A stretch of 64,000 nucleotides of DNA, taken from contig OX375883.1 of NCBI GenBank assembly GCA_947359465.1, positions 20,028,088 to 20,092,087 on the forward strand. The letters are read 5' to 3'. Origin of the DNA: Metellina segmentata. Taxonomy: Eukaryota; Arthropoda; Arachnida; Araneae; Tetragnathidae. Position numbers and translations under genes: made by a program. Positions 60,401-63,590 of this stretch are shown here, piece by piece. The notes under the pieces were generated by a model. The model saw only the letters and a list, made by a program, of their open reading frames with translations, searched no databases and had not been told where the DNA came from. How positions within the stretch are numbered: position 1 is the stretch's first letter; every line of letters starts with the position of its first letter.

Positions 60401-61026
60401 CAGCCCACTATAATCTAGCCTTGGAAATATAGTTGTCAAGACGTAGAACATTAAAATTTGAGTTGGACTTAGTAGCACAAACTGTCAAGTGGCTAAAATT
60501 CATAGTCTCTCCAGTGGAACACAGAGGGCAGTCAGGAATGTCCTTCACACCAATCCGGTGGAAATATCCTTGGCTTGAGTTGTGCTGCTCCAGTACGACG
60601 TTAATTAACTATCTATCTTTGTAACATTACTCTTTTAGTACTCATCCCTCGATGAATTTTCAATTTGCCAGTGTGAGAATTCCTTTTACTTTATTGAATG
60701 CTTATGTTGTTAAACTTCCCAAACACTGAAATTTTAAAATTCTCTTTTAATACGTTTACAGGGTCTTCTAGCATTAGAAGGTGAATTGACTCCAATACTA
60801 GTACAGATGGTCAAGAGTGCGAACACCAACGGCCTTTTGGACAATGACTGCGATTCCAGTAACTACCAGAACATGTAAGCAGAACTCATTTTCAGTTTCT
60901 TTCTAAAGGAACCCATTCAGTAGTTTTTAATGTTTGTTTCATTATGATTTCTGCTTCAGGGTTAAGCAAAGACTTCACGAAACATTGCAGATCGATCGAG
61001 AATTCACGGAAGAAGATTTCGAAAAG
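21289..61026 (+). CDS. PPIP5K: PPIP5K (VIP1) inositol hexakisphosphate / diphosphoinositol-pentakisphosphate kinase, partial, 16 exons
   Basis: The gene encodes the bifunctional cytosolic enzyme that phosphorylates InsP6 and 5-InsP7 at position 1 to make 1-InsP7 and InsP8, with a histidine-phosphatase domain that reverses this. Joining 16 exons (21289-21462, 24622-24767, 27625-27710, 28897-29045, 33982-34083, 34838-34999, 36196-36317, 40005-40106, 42434-42520, 47583-47658, 47775-47884, 48999-49084, 50334-50456, 55031-55152, 60762-60874, 60960-61026) gives 1827 nt, or 609 codons, without a stop. All 15 internal introns are GT-AG. Residues about 17-345 are the ATP-grasp kinase ([30 protein letters not shown]); residues 349 onward are the phosphatase (RHGDRTP at 359-365). 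The protein is collinear with human PPIP5K1/2 as I recall them. The start codon and everything after FTEEDFEK are missing. Introns range from 85 bp to about 5.6 kb. The single-gene identification is very secure; a paralogue cannot be excluded. Confidence 0.97.
21608..22885 (+). mobile_element. mariner-type transposon, 1278 bp, decayed
   Basis: Terminal inverted repeats around tgatcaaaaagtatctggga (left, 21613) and its inverse near 22862-22885, with TA flanks at 21606 and 22886. The length matches the usual 1.3 kb for mariners. Confidence 0.85.
21890..22800 (+). pseudogene. mariner transposase pseudogene
   Basis: Plus-strand remnants in shifting frames: [20 protein letters not shown] (about 21930-21990, the HTH region ending GRPS), [20 protein letters not shown] (22380, around the second catalytic segment) and [20 protein letters not shown] (22612), the mariner third-Asp segment. 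Frameshifts and stops make it inactive. Confidence 0.85.
22988..23411 (-). mobile_element. pogo-type MITE family M, copy 1
   Basis: Ends CAGTACCAAGTCCAATATCC and its inverse near 23385-23411 (tccggatttggggttttg...ctg). It matches the copies at 40461, 45311 and 58614 in inverted orientation. A poly-C run of about 15 lies at 23082. Confidence 0.75.
23693..24298 (-). mobile_element. Helitron-like non-autonomous element (3' hairpins + CTAG)
   Basis: Read on the minus strand the element ends with a chain of hairpins (gcgagcgaagcgagc; aggttcgcacagcgaacct; ggattgcttagcaatcc; gcgggcccgc) and finishes CTAG followed by TT, the form expected at Helitron/Helentron 3' ends. A plausible 5' end, TCTCTTACATGGCACGC, starts at about 24298. 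It encodes no Rep/helicase. The hairpin 3' end is well supported; the 5' end is an inference. Confidence 0.6.
24075..24090 (-). promoter_or_regulatory. Histone-type mRNA 3' stem-loop
   Basis: On the minus strand GGTCCTTTTCAGGGCC forms a 6-bp stem with a UUUC loop, the same geometry and loop as the replication-dependent histone mRNA 3' stem-loop. A half-copy (gtttcagggcc) lies at 24102-24112. No histone coding sequence is recognisable next to it; it sits inside the Helitron-like element. Confidence 0.5.
24622..24767 (+). CDS. PPIP5K: PPIP5K exon b: kinase domain
   Basis: Begins [15 protein letters not shown] and contains [19 protein letters not shown], a hallmark of the family. Two GT sites lie 4 bp apart at the end (24768 and 24772). 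Only the first keeps the frame: CG joins A of the next exon to give Arg in [10 protein letters not shown]. Confidence 0.95.
25175..25335 (+). repeat. SINE 3' end copy
   Basis: Contains catcccactactctgttcca and ctgtatttagcacagcttga, then atatggtcctagcaccaacc, aligning with the copy at 50085-50225. It is joined directly to a LINE fragment. Confidence 0.55.
25335..25990 (+). mobile_element. Jockey-like LINE fragment (end of RT and 3' UTR)
   Basis: A frameshifted plus-strand reading gives [20 protein letters not shown] (25341-25400) and [20 protein letters not shown] (from about 25456), typical of the RT thumb/C-terminal region of arthropod Jockey elements. The rest to about 25990 is probably 3' UTR. 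Confidence 0.75.
26868..27440. mobile_element. hAT-type MITE candidate
   Basis: The ends TAGAAATGGGCATAAC and TAACAGCTTATCTCTA are imperfect inverted repeats, with internal gataaca words near both ends. Flanking 8-mers ttagaaat and ctaaaaat match at 6 of 8 positions. Non-coding. Confidence 0.4.
27625..27710 (+). CDS. PPIP5K: PPIP5K exon c: kinase domain
   Basis: Follows ttttacag and ends CATCCATCAG|gtatga. Encodes [20 protein letters not shown], the helix and strand before the ATP-grasp core, then a short variable acidic linker. It joins the next exon in phase 1. Confidence 0.94.
27960..28795 (+). repeat. SINE 3' end interrupted by a LINE
   Basis: The SINE 3' module (caccaatagcccgctgtgtt | gctccagtgtgacattaatt) is split between 28008 and 28758. 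The break is flanked by the 13-bp duplication agcccgctgtgtt. Confidence 0.8.
28009..28744 (-). mobile_element. 5'-truncated LINE with RNase H, flanked by 13-bp TSD
   Basis: The minus strand encodes [35 protein letters not shown] (RNase H His and last Asp block) and, after a frameshift, [20 protein letters not shown] and [17 protein letters not shown], the Cys/His-rich C-terminal tail. The 5' truncation removes the first RNase H residues and the whole RT. The TSD lies at 27996-28008 and 28745-28757. Confidence 0.85.
28897..29045 (+). CDS. PPIP5K: PPIP5K exon d: ATP-grasp core (KPFVEKP)
   Basis: Follows ttccag and ends AGAAAG|gtggag. Encodes [13 protein letters not shown], then [20 protein letters not shown] and [21 protein letters not shown] is the ATP-grasp nucleotide-binding strand and the [10 protein letters not shown] loop is near invariant in the family. 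The next exon continues the human-like order directly. Confidence 0.96.
29226..29545 (+). repeat. tRNA-derived SINE
   Basis: Has the tRNA-like head (ccggtatggtggtcagcctc ... cccggtttgaatctgtgtcc), then the body ggagagtggggtgccggctc and tcatctgaccatggttcaaa, and ends tagtttgacgttaattaaaa. Full-length member of the family also at 33586, 34303, 35430 and 38085. Confidence 0.8.
29935..30590 (-). mobile_element. 5'-truncated LINE, family B copy 1 (RNase H end and tail)
   Basis: From 30540 the minus strand reads [20 protein letters not shown], the last RNase H block, then [20 protein letters not shown] and [20 protein letters not shown], the Cys-rich C-terminal tail, open for 159 codons to a stop at 30021. 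A second copy of the same family lies at 59790-60250. Confidence 0.8.
31210..31542 (+). CDS. MADF/Myb-SANT-like ORF of the Harbinger element
   Basis: 110 codons. The part [20 protein letters not shown] followed by VAKKVDFSG resembles the first helices of MADF (Myb/SANT-like) domains that Harbinger elements encode as a DNA-binding accessory protein. The frame crosses a possible splice donor (TTTCAG|gtaaat at 31492), so the real exon may end there. The downstream exon is not identified. Likely a remnant. Confidence 0.5.
   Translation: MTAHQKDKQQRVSFRLLSSSVACRLLRAAFFGKSRKFEVENMDSVMSDDPYFNIVFVGVIESFSLIYNQFLPEHANQNALDKTWQDVAKKVDFSGKYHFNIPTKNIEFLH
31653..32158. repeat. About 250-bp tandem duplication inside the Harbinger
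   Basis: Two copies (about 31653-31900 and 31901-32158) share tactccttttctaatatgaa, ttacttgattcaagta, tatactagctgaaatacc and gatgagtgaattcactttta with few differences and small indels. Confidence 0.88.
33586..33895 (+). repeat. tRNA-derived SINE
   Basis: Head gcggtagcccggttggaaga with B-box gggttacgagttcaaatcc, body to ctgaccgtggtacaaaatta, and family 3' end tgctccagtacaacgttgat. It sits just before the acceptor of PPIP5K exon e. Confidence 0.85.
33982..34083 (+). CDS. PPIP5K: PPIP5K exon e: kinase domain ([16 protein letters not shown])
   Basis: Follows tttccag and ends GTGAAG|gtaaag; 34 codons in phase 0 at both ends. Encodes [20 protein letters not shown], a basic and serine-rich loop that contacts the inositol phosphate in the family, and [14 protein letters not shown], which includes ATP-contacting acidic residues. 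Confidence 0.96.
34303..34605 (+). repeat. tRNA-derived SINE
   Basis: Head tggccatggtaactcagttg with B-box agtttgagtccaacc, body ggaagtttggagagtgggtg, end tgctgcggtgtaacaataat. It fills much of the 754-bp intron between exons e and f. Confidence 0.8.
34838..34999 (+). CDS. PPIP5K: PPIP5K exon f: kinase domain ([17 protein letters not shown])
   Basis: Follows gaataag and ends TTCAAG|gtatga; 54 codons. Encodes the highly conserved [20 protein letters not shown] with its basic inositol-phosphate-binding residues, then a charged loop and [11 protein letters not shown]. Phase 0 at both borders. Confidence 0.97.
35430..35745 (+). repeat. tRNA-derived SINE, diverged
   Basis: The head is degraded, but the body ggagagtgaggtgccagctc and tcatctgaccatggtttaaa, and the tail around ggctccagtgggatattt, align with the other copies. 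Confidence 0.75.
35815..36064. mobile_element. Foldback MITE, 250 bp, about 45-bp arms
   Basis: The left arm TTTGTGCTCAGATGGCAAAA... is inverted at the right end (...TTTTGCCATCTGAGCACAGA), with similarity extending for about 45 bp per arm. TATA flanks both ends (35811-35814; 36065-36068), consistent with TA-type insertion. Confidence 0.85.
36196..36317 (+). CDS. PPIP5K: PPIP5K exon g: metal-binding DVN motif
   Basis: Follows ctttag and ends CTTGG|gtttgt, a weak donor chosen because only it joins exon h in frame (Gly-Asn-Met). Encodes [20 protein letters not shown] and [20 protein letters not shown]. The Asp in GFDLLR and the Asp and Asn of CDVNG match the Mg-ATP ligands Asp309, Asp321 and Asn323 of human PPIP5K2, so kinase activity looks preserved. 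Confidence 0.96.
36706..37844 (-). mobile_element. hAT element, 1139 bp, with 8-bp TSD
   Basis: TIRs TAGGGATTGGAATCC (36706) and GATTGCAATCCCTA (ending 37844). The flanks GTTACGAA and GTTACGAG agree at 7 of 8 positions. Short ggatccgg-type repeats occur near both ends. It carries a hAT dimerisation-domain remnant on the minus strand and lies inside a SINE. Confidence 0.88.
37310..37667 (-). pseudogene. hAT transposase C-terminal (dimerisation) remnant
   Basis: The minus strand reads an acidic and lysine-rich segment ([20 protein letters not shown]), then, after a frameshift, [20 protein letters not shown] and [19 protein letters not shown] is the signature of the hAT C-terminal dimerisation domain. 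The N-terminal and catalytic parts are missing. Confidence 0.75.
38085..38395 (+). repeat. tRNA-derived SINE, best-preserved copy
   Basis: Head gctgtggtaacccggttgga, with a good B-box gggttgcgagttcgagtcc, body ggagagtgaggtgccagctc and gacctcgtcatctgaccgtg, end tgctccagtatgacggtgat. The strongest RNA polymerase III promoter-like boxes of the family in this window. A short body fragment recurs at 38590-38640. Confidence 0.88.
39156..39953. mobile_element. hAT-like element (CAGAGATGCC ends), 6-bp duplication
   Basis: Left CAGAGATGCCAATC (from about 39156) and right GTTGGGATCTCTG (ending about 39953) are inverted, each flanked by ctcatg, an exact 6-bp duplication. A 93-codon minus-strand reading frame (39615-39334) inside shows no recognisable domain. 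Confidence 0.65.
40005..40106 (+). CDS. PPIP5K: PPIP5K exon h: kinase-phosphatase linker
   Basis: Follows ctccacag and ends AAGAT|gtaagt. Encodes [20 protein letters not shown] and [22 protein letters not shown] leads into the phosphatase domain in all family members. Confidence 0.95.
40461..40868 (+). mobile_element. pogo-type MITE family M, copy 2 (reference copy)
   Basis: CAGTACAAAATCCCAAATCT at the left and ATTTTGGTCTTTGTACTG at the right, TA on both sides (40459, 40869), 408 bp. The interior (aaataccacacagaaagatt; tatatatctgctattcttat) is shared with copies at 22988, 45311 and 58614. Confidence 0.85.
40875..42430. other. Intron sequence without recognised features
   Basis: AT-rich. No splice-supported exon or repeat boundary recognised; the polypyrimidine tract before exon i is at 42415-42433. 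Confidence 0.4.
42434..42520 (+). CDS. PPIP5K: PPIP5K exon i: histidine-phosphatase signature RHGDRTP
   Basis: Follows atttcag and ends TTTTAA|gtatga. Encodes [20 protein letters not shown] and [16 protein letters not shown] is the histidine acid phosphatase motif; the catalytic Arg and His are present. The second catalytic motif lies in the C-terminal part, outside the window. Confidence 0.97.
43995..44065 (+). mobile_element. Helitron-like 3' end, plus orientation
   Basis: ggcgagcataagcgagcagg (hairpin gcgagc...) then gggggaggtgccccc hairpin and terminal CTAG followed by TT at about 44060-44065. The 5' end of this copy is not located; a block around 43300-43380 repeats parts of 43970-44030. 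Confidence 0.6.
44265..44315 (-). mobile_element. Helitron-like 3' end, minus orientation
   Basis: The reverse complement ends ggcgagcgtaagcgagcagg, gggggtgaagccccc and CTAG, then T, matching the 44020 copy. The two 3' ends face each other about 200 bp apart. Confidence 0.6.
44740..45235. repeat. Internally duplicated dispersed repeat (family at 8217-8720)
   Basis: Two blocks share gttttgtttctt, taatagtgaa/taatagcgaa, a caagttttggtgcc/gaagttttggggcc segment, gcaaccatgaaa-gga and aaccttattaagaaaat. Confidence 0.65.
45311..46017 (+). mobile_element. pogo-type MITE family M, copy 3, with a nested element
   Basis: TA|CAGTACAAAGTCCCAAATCT at the left and gatcttggactttgtgCTG|TA at the right. It is about 300 bp longer than copy 2 because of an insertion at about 45528-45839 whose ends (gatgtagtatacgagg / cttcggatactacacc) are themselves inverted. 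Confidence 0.8.
45528..45839. mobile_element. Small MITE nested in MITE copy 3
   Basis: The inverted ends TGTAGTATACGA and its imperfect inverse tcggatactaca delimit about 310 bp absent from the other family M copies. The interior has aagatggccgcc ... ggccgccatctt, a 12-bp imperfect hairpin. Confidence 0.6.
46360..47510. other. AT-rich intron sequence
   Basis: No feature recognised except simple TATTTA-type palindromic runs around 47370-47420. Confidence 0.4.
47583..47658 (+). CDS. PPIP5K: PPIP5K exon j: phosphatase domain
   Basis: Follows ttattcag and ends CTTCAG|gtatgc. Encodes [20 protein letters not shown], then PKQLQ. It is separated from the next exon by only 116 bp, after an intron of about 5.1 kb. 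Confidence 0.94.
47775..47884 (+). CDS. PPIP5K: PPIP5K exon k: phosphatase domain
   Basis: Follows ttttgcag and ends GAAAT|gtaagt. Encodes [20 protein letters not shown] and [17 protein letters not shown], the conserved helical segment with its family-typical KLEQLK-VLEM end. Confidence 0.95.
48075..48310. repeat. Foldback element with an 86-nt near-perfect hairpin
   Basis: The arms 48141-48174 (tctgtttcactttactttttt...) and 48187-48222 (inverse) pair almost completely around the palindromic centre gtagaattctat. Flanking ctatagaatt-type words match the family at 20740-21210. Confidence 0.85.
48355..48660 (+). repeat. SINE fragments
   Basis: A B-box-like ctgggttcgaatcccttt (48361) followed by diverged body sequence, and a second piece near 48560 (tctgggcatggatgttt), which also occurs in the SINE at 29286. 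Exact borders are unclear. Confidence 0.4.
48999..49084 (+). CDS. PPIP5K: PPIP5K exon l: [13 protein letters not shown]
   Basis: Follows tttccaag and ends GATGAAG|gtaaga. Encodes [20 protein letters not shown], then PRRSSSDE. The first half is near invariant; the Arg/Ser-rich end is the variable loop of the phosphatase domain. Confidence 0.95.
49152..50018 (+). mobile_element. Tc1-like transposon, 867 bp, internally deleted, perfect TIRs
   Basis: The 27-bp ends starting CACAGTCCAGTCACATTAAT are exact inverted repeats at 49152 and 50018, flanked by TA at 49150-49151 and 50019-50020. The usual length is about 1.6 kb; the missing part is the middle of the transposase. Its perfect TIRs indicate a young or recently mobilised non-autonomous copy. 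Confidence 0.93.
49237..49987 (+). pseudogene. Tc1 transposase, frameshifted and internally deleted
   Basis: Frame 1 (49237-49626) has [20 protein letters not shown] and [20 protein letters not shown], the Tc1 HTH and linker. A frameshift near 49560 leads to [17 protein letters not shown] (from 49580) and [20 protein letters not shown], with the first catalytic Asp in SDESRF. After 49843 the next Tc1 residues are [20 protein letters not shown] and the terminal GGFSGF, so the segment with the other two catalytic residues is deleted. Inactive. Confidence 0.9.
50085..50225 (+). repeat. SINE 3' end copy
   Basis: catcccactattccttgatc, ttgtcttgtgtttgacgcag and cttggccaaatatggtcctt place it in the shared 3' module family. 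It lies between the Tc1 element and the acceptor of exon m. Confidence 0.6.
50334..50456 (+). CDS. PPIP5K: PPIP5K exon m: [19 protein letters not shown]
   Basis: Follows ccttag and ends GGACAAG|gtaggc. Encodes [20 protein letters not shown] and [35 protein letters not shown] is a hallmark of the family and corresponds to the substrate-side helix of histidine acid phosphatases. Confidence 0.96.
50761..51116. repeat. 178-bp tandem duplication
   Basis: Two units starting acttgatctcatgttaaa at 50761 and 50939 with a period of 178 bp and about 92-95% identity by eye. Non-coding intron sequence. Confidence 0.92.
51120..54270. other. AT-rich intron sequence, no feature recognised
   Basis: About 3.1 kb without any recognisable exon or repeat boundary. 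A 17-A run lies at about 51727-51743. Confidence 0.4.
54279..54920. mobile_element. Harbinger-like MITE candidate (GGTGCACAC ends)
   Basis: The left AGACTGGTGCACACTAACCC and the inverse at the right (...GATGTGTGCACCGGTCCT) are good inverted repeats. The motif gtgtgcac recurs inside at 54714 and 54824. The target duplication is not clear. Confidence 0.6.
55031..55152 (+). CDS. PPIP5K: PPIP5K exon n: [23 protein letters not shown]
   Basis: Follows gattttag and ends GCAAAA|gtatgt. Encodes [20 protein letters not shown] and [20 protein letters not shown], an almost invariant block. It is clearly GC-richer than its introns, as expected for a constrained exon. Confidence 0.97.
55241..55513. repeat. 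Two direct copies of a ~135-bp repeat (family of 57708-58030)
   Basis: The unit actacggctggtacaacctg ... attgataatggtaag occurs twice in tandem (about 55241-55380 and 55381-55513) directly after exon n. Inverted copies form the palindrome at 57708-58030. Confidence 0.75.
55622..55684. repeat. Strong hairpin, 26-bp arms, 8-nt loop
   Basis: The left arm 55624-55649 (ttcattcttacaaaaagggt...) pairs with 55658-55683 with one mismatch around the loop gaatcctt. It lies inside the hAT element just before the LINE copy. Confidence 0.9.
55945..57345 (-). mobile_element. CR1-like LINE, 5'-truncated, reverse transcriptase present
   Basis: On the minus strand the copy starts in the RT ([17 protein letters not shown]) and runs to a 3' end with a tatttgtatttgta tail near 55945. 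It shares its 3' end with the fragment at 4866-5305. There is no endonuclease domain, so the copy is truncated at 5'. Confidence 0.88.
56157..57449 (-). CDS. Reverse transcriptase of a CR1/Jockey-superfamily LINE
   Basis: 430 codons open on the minus strand. The first 30 or so residues come from flanking hAT sequence; the LINE part starts near [22 protein letters not shown] blocks in order: [49 protein letters not shown] (first catalytic Asp), [24 protein letters not shown] (the YxDD box as FADD, both Asp present), [17 protein letters not shown], then a thumb region with [20 protein letters not shown]. All catalytic residues are intact, but the missing endonuclease and 5' region mean it cannot be autonomous. 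The unbroken frame points to a fairly young insertion. Confidence 0.88.
   Translation of the reverse strand: MKEDLQKQNAFGLIGLTFNKQTKTLPNNMLSPPHISTGWVPMDWKLANITPIFKKGIQSDPGNYRPVSLTSVICKIFESLLKKHIMLYLEEGGLLSENQYGFRKGRSCSTNLLKFYEKITEELDKKSSVDIMYIDFQKTFDKVPHEALLFKLERLGIQGKTLIWIKNWLLGRKQRVQVKGNYSQWTEVINGVPQGSVLGPILFIIFIDDIGQGIKNRISIFADDLKIWGTVDTKLQIGNLQGDFDKISEWAVKWGMSFNVGKCQVLHMGYRNSGAKYRLQGVKVKEGETVKDLGVIIHRDFKMGHQCSAVGKKANRLLGYIKKTVTSRDKNIILPLYKGLVRPHLEYAVQFWAPYMRKDIESIERVQHRATKIIKGLANFDYNEGLSKLNMYTQERRRRRGDLIQLFKFVKQGDTEGLNFNRDNRTRGHG
57708..58030. repeat. Large palindrome (foldback), about 140-bp arms
   Basis: Left arm ggactatggttggtacaacc ... cattgatagtgg and right arm ccactatcaatgac ... 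ggttgtactggccatagtct are inverted copies of the unit at 55241. Spacer about 50 bp. Confidence 0.88.
58310..58475 (+). repeat. SINE 3' end copy
   Basis: aaccctttcatttttaccca, cctgtcttgtgtttggtgca, gattggttcaatatggccct and gtgaccaaccaaccc match the 3' module family. Confidence 0.6.
58549..59716. mobile_element. Tigger/pogo-like element, TA TSD, with MITE M copy 4 inside
   Basis: CAGTGAAGCTTCGATTAACC at the left and the inverse (GGTTAATCAAAGTTTCATTG) at the right, TA at 58547 and 59717. No transposase recognised. A family M MITE occupies 58614-59011. Confidence 0.78.
58614..59011 (+). mobile_element. pogo-type MITE family M, copy 4
   Basis: TA|CAGTACAAAGTTCGAAACCC to gtttttgattttgTACTG, 398 bp, with the shared interior (agaataaataccacagagaa; tatatatctgctattttagt). 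The right-hand TA has changed to CA. Confidence 0.8.
59790..60580 (-). mobile_element. LINE family B copy 2 (tail) plus SINE-like end
   Basis: The minus strand (60249-59872) reads [40 protein letters not shown] and [20 protein letters not shown], the same protein tail as at 30021-30400, with no RNase H core left. Sequence 60290-60470 is diverged LINE-like. The end tgctccagtacgacgttaat at about 60580 is the SINE 3' module. Confidence 0.75.
60762..60874 (+). CDS. PPIP5K: PPIP5K exon o: [21 protein letters not shown]
   Basis: Follows gtttacag and ends AACAT|gtaagc. Encodes [20 protein letters not shown], then [18 protein letters not shown]. Only 85 bp separate it from exon p, after an intron of about 5.6 kb packed with nested transposons. 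Confidence 0.96.
60960..61026 (+). CDS. PPIP5K: PPIP5K exon p: last exon found in the window
   Basis: Follows cttcag and ends GAAAAG|gtatgt. Encodes [20 protein letters not shown], then EK, and closes in phase 0. In relatives the next residues are a Ser/Thr-rich loop and a long C-terminal half, none of which I find up to 64000. Confidence 0.94.
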
Positions 61027-61409
61027 GTATGTTTGATATGTAGAGGTTTTCTTTTAGAGTGTAGTACATCAGCTAATTTGTTACCAATTGTAAGCATTGA
61101 AATTGATTTCATGCTTCAGTCAAACCTGTTTACAATGGTCAGCAGCATCCCATTTAATTTGAAAGGACTTTTGTCCATCCTATGAGTTTACTATATTATA
61201 GACATGAAATTATAAATGCATTTCTAAATTGTATGCCATAAAAATTGTGAATCCTCAATCTATAAATAATTAAATGCCTTGTATCTTTTCCTGAATAACT
61301 GACCCACCTTCGCATTGGAGTGGTTGATTCAATTATCTTTTGTTAAACCTACAAATGGTCAAACATGCTATATTTTCTTAACTATTAATTATATTTTAAC
61401 TATCTGTCT

Positions 61410-61560
61410 TTCAATCTGTCCGATTTCATTCCTCCCTGGGTGTATTACTCTCTCTTCTATATCATTTAAACTTTTGTGTATGGTTGTATATTTAACACAG
61501 GTTTTGAACAGCTTGGCCTAATAAGGCCGCTGTGCCTTAAAAACCGACCAAGACAATAAT
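61410..61560 (+). repeat. SINE 3' end copy
   Basis: tttcattcctccctgggtgt, then gaacagcttggcctaataag and ccgctgtgccttaaaaaccg match the 3' module seen at 19250-19400. Confidence 0.55.
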
Positions 61561-61705
61561 TTTTTCAAAATTTTCAAAACGTACAATTCTTTGTTTACAA
61601 GATTTGATTGAGTAAAATCCCCATTCAAATTCTTTTTCATATTTTAGGAGCATATCTAAATATTTTATGCAAAGTAGAACCTTGATTATCCAATGTGAAT
61701 ATATA

Positions 61706-62065
61706 TGTGGTGACCGTGTGTAGGAGCAGTTGGTAGTAAATAATCGTTTTAAGAATAATGACGTTTAATTACTTAATGATAGTATTTACAAGATGACGGG
61801 ATGGCCAAAACAATGAGAGAAGTTCAATGTTATTCAAGAAGATTGCACAGTTCAAGTATAAAGTCCGTCATAATTATGTGTCCACCGTCATCGCTCGTCG
61901 TCACGGTTCAGCTCACGTGCACGTCTTTCTACTTACGTCGTTGTTTTTGATCTTGAGTCACTGCAGGATCTCAGCGTTGCATGGATGCGCGGTGTGGTTG
62001 TGCAGTGGTCGAAGGTGACATCAGCGCGAAGGTGCCCTCTAGTGGAGGCTGAGGCTGGCACCACA
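61706..62065 (-). mobile_element. Candidate solo LTR, 360 bp
   Basis: Bounded by TGTGGTG and CACCACA inverted ends (TG...CA). On the minus strand an AATTAAA-type polyadenylation signal lies about 90 bp before the end. The flanks atata and attta differ at one position (decayed 5-bp TSD). No retroelement coding sequence lies next to it. The assignment rests on termini alone. Confidence 0.55.
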
Positions 62066-62342
62066 ATTTATATATATATAATGTAGACCTAGACCACTTT
62101 GAATAAAATTGATATAAAAGATATAGTAGTACAAAAGAGCACCTATACAATGTACAAAAAATCTTTACTGATCTACAAGTTACTACTGCTACTGAATGAT
62201 TATTAAAATTAAGGTAAAAAAATAATGTGATTTGTAAAGTGTTAGGATTTGGTTCGTTTGATGAGAAACACTGAGCTTTAAAAATAAGACGTTTATTCTT
62301 GATGAAACATGGACAACGGACATTACAGTTCAAAATTATACA

Positions 62343-62663
62343 TTATTCAATAAATATATACAGACAATAGGCTTGACCTAGCCTGAGCAGGGGACAACAC
62401 ATCCGGCTTCCTTCAGACACAACAGCAAGCCTTCTTATTTCCCGTGCAATTTTTACCCACACCGCACTGCAGCTTTCGGTTGCAGTTACGGGTGGTGGTC
62501 TCACATAAAGTAAGTGGGAAGGATAAGATTTCTCCAATTCTTCCAACAGTTGGACATAATTAGCAACTGTAATTTGCAAATCTTTCTCGACGTTTAAAGG
62601 CAATTTTTTGCATTTAGTTTTGATGACTGCCCCTACTGAAAACCCTGTCTCACAAAGCAGCAT
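62343..62663 (-). pseudogene. hAT-type (ZBED5/SCAND3-like) transposase C-terminal fragment
   Basis: The minus strand starts MLLCETGFSVGAVIKTKCKK followed by LPLNVEKDLQITVANY, resembling the 'ETGFSA--IKTKYRNRLNVE-DLR' end of hAT-derived ZBED5/SCAND3-like proteins. The remaining 60 residues are not family-like. No other transposase domain is present. Confidence 0.55.
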
Positions 62664-62863
62664 ATCGTAAAAGAAATTGAATCTAGATCTATTTTTAGTT
62701 TCTCATGGCACATACCTCAGCCATTATCTGCCTTTGATTATCCTGACAACAAACAACATTAGATGCAAAACCCAACCAATCCCCTCAATGTGATGCAATT
62801 CGTGGGTGTTTGCATAGTTTTCATATTCACCATTTATTTATATCCTGCTTAAATACAAAGTTA

Positions 62864-63433
62864 GTACACCCATGCCTCGCTTTACGGCCTAGATACGTTC
62901 CAGAAAAGTTGTCCGTAAAGTGAAAAGCCATCTTACGAATCAATTACTTTGATACAAACCCATACAAATTCATTTTATCAGTATCCATCTCCAAAATCAA
63001 TAAACATTTCAGTGGCATTTCCCCCCCCCCCAAAAAAAAAATAATGTTTATATTTAAAATAATTAATTGATTTAATATGTAACGAAAATACAGTCTTTCT
63101 AGTACATACGTGCCAAATATGTTTAAAATTCACCAATTAATACAAACAGAAACAAAACTCAACCAGAAAACAGACGAGAATAAACACGTCTTACACGAAT
63201 AGACACGTTTAAAGCGAAAACTCTGTAAAATTATGACAATGTTGTGCCAAACGTTCGTCATATTTTCGTGTGACTAAATGTAACAGTGCTACCTAAAGAG
63301 AGAAGCTGAAACTAAACAGAAGGTCGCTAACAGTCTGTACAACATTTTTTTTTGGGCCGCATAACAAAACATTGTGGGCAGTTATAGCCAAATGCGGTAT
63401 ATAGAGTGGCCGTATAGCGAGGTATAGGTGTAC
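62864..63433. mobile_element. MITE, 570 bp, TTA flanks
   Basis: GTACACCCATGCCTCGCTTT at the left and the inverse (...TATAGCGAGGTATAGGTGTAC) at the right, both flanked by TTA (62861-62863; 63434-63436). A TTA duplication suggests PIF/Harbinger; TA-type insertion is also possible. Contains a C10-A9 homopolymer run at about 63020. Confidence 0.75.
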
Positions 63434-63479
63434 TTAAATTGCCACGATACTGTTATGCATCCTTATATTATTTATTCGT

Positions 63480-63590
63480 CATTGATTGTTTACTTTGGTT
63501 ATGGAAGCATTGCTAGATGTTGTCTGTCTTGTGTTTGGTAAAGCATGGCCAAATATGGCCATTGCACCATAAAAACCAAACATATTTTTT
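63480..63590 (+). repeat. SINE 3' end copy
   Basis: tgtctgtcttgtgtttggta, aagcatggccaaatatggcc and attgcaccataaaaaccaaa match the shared 3' module. Confidence 0.6.
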
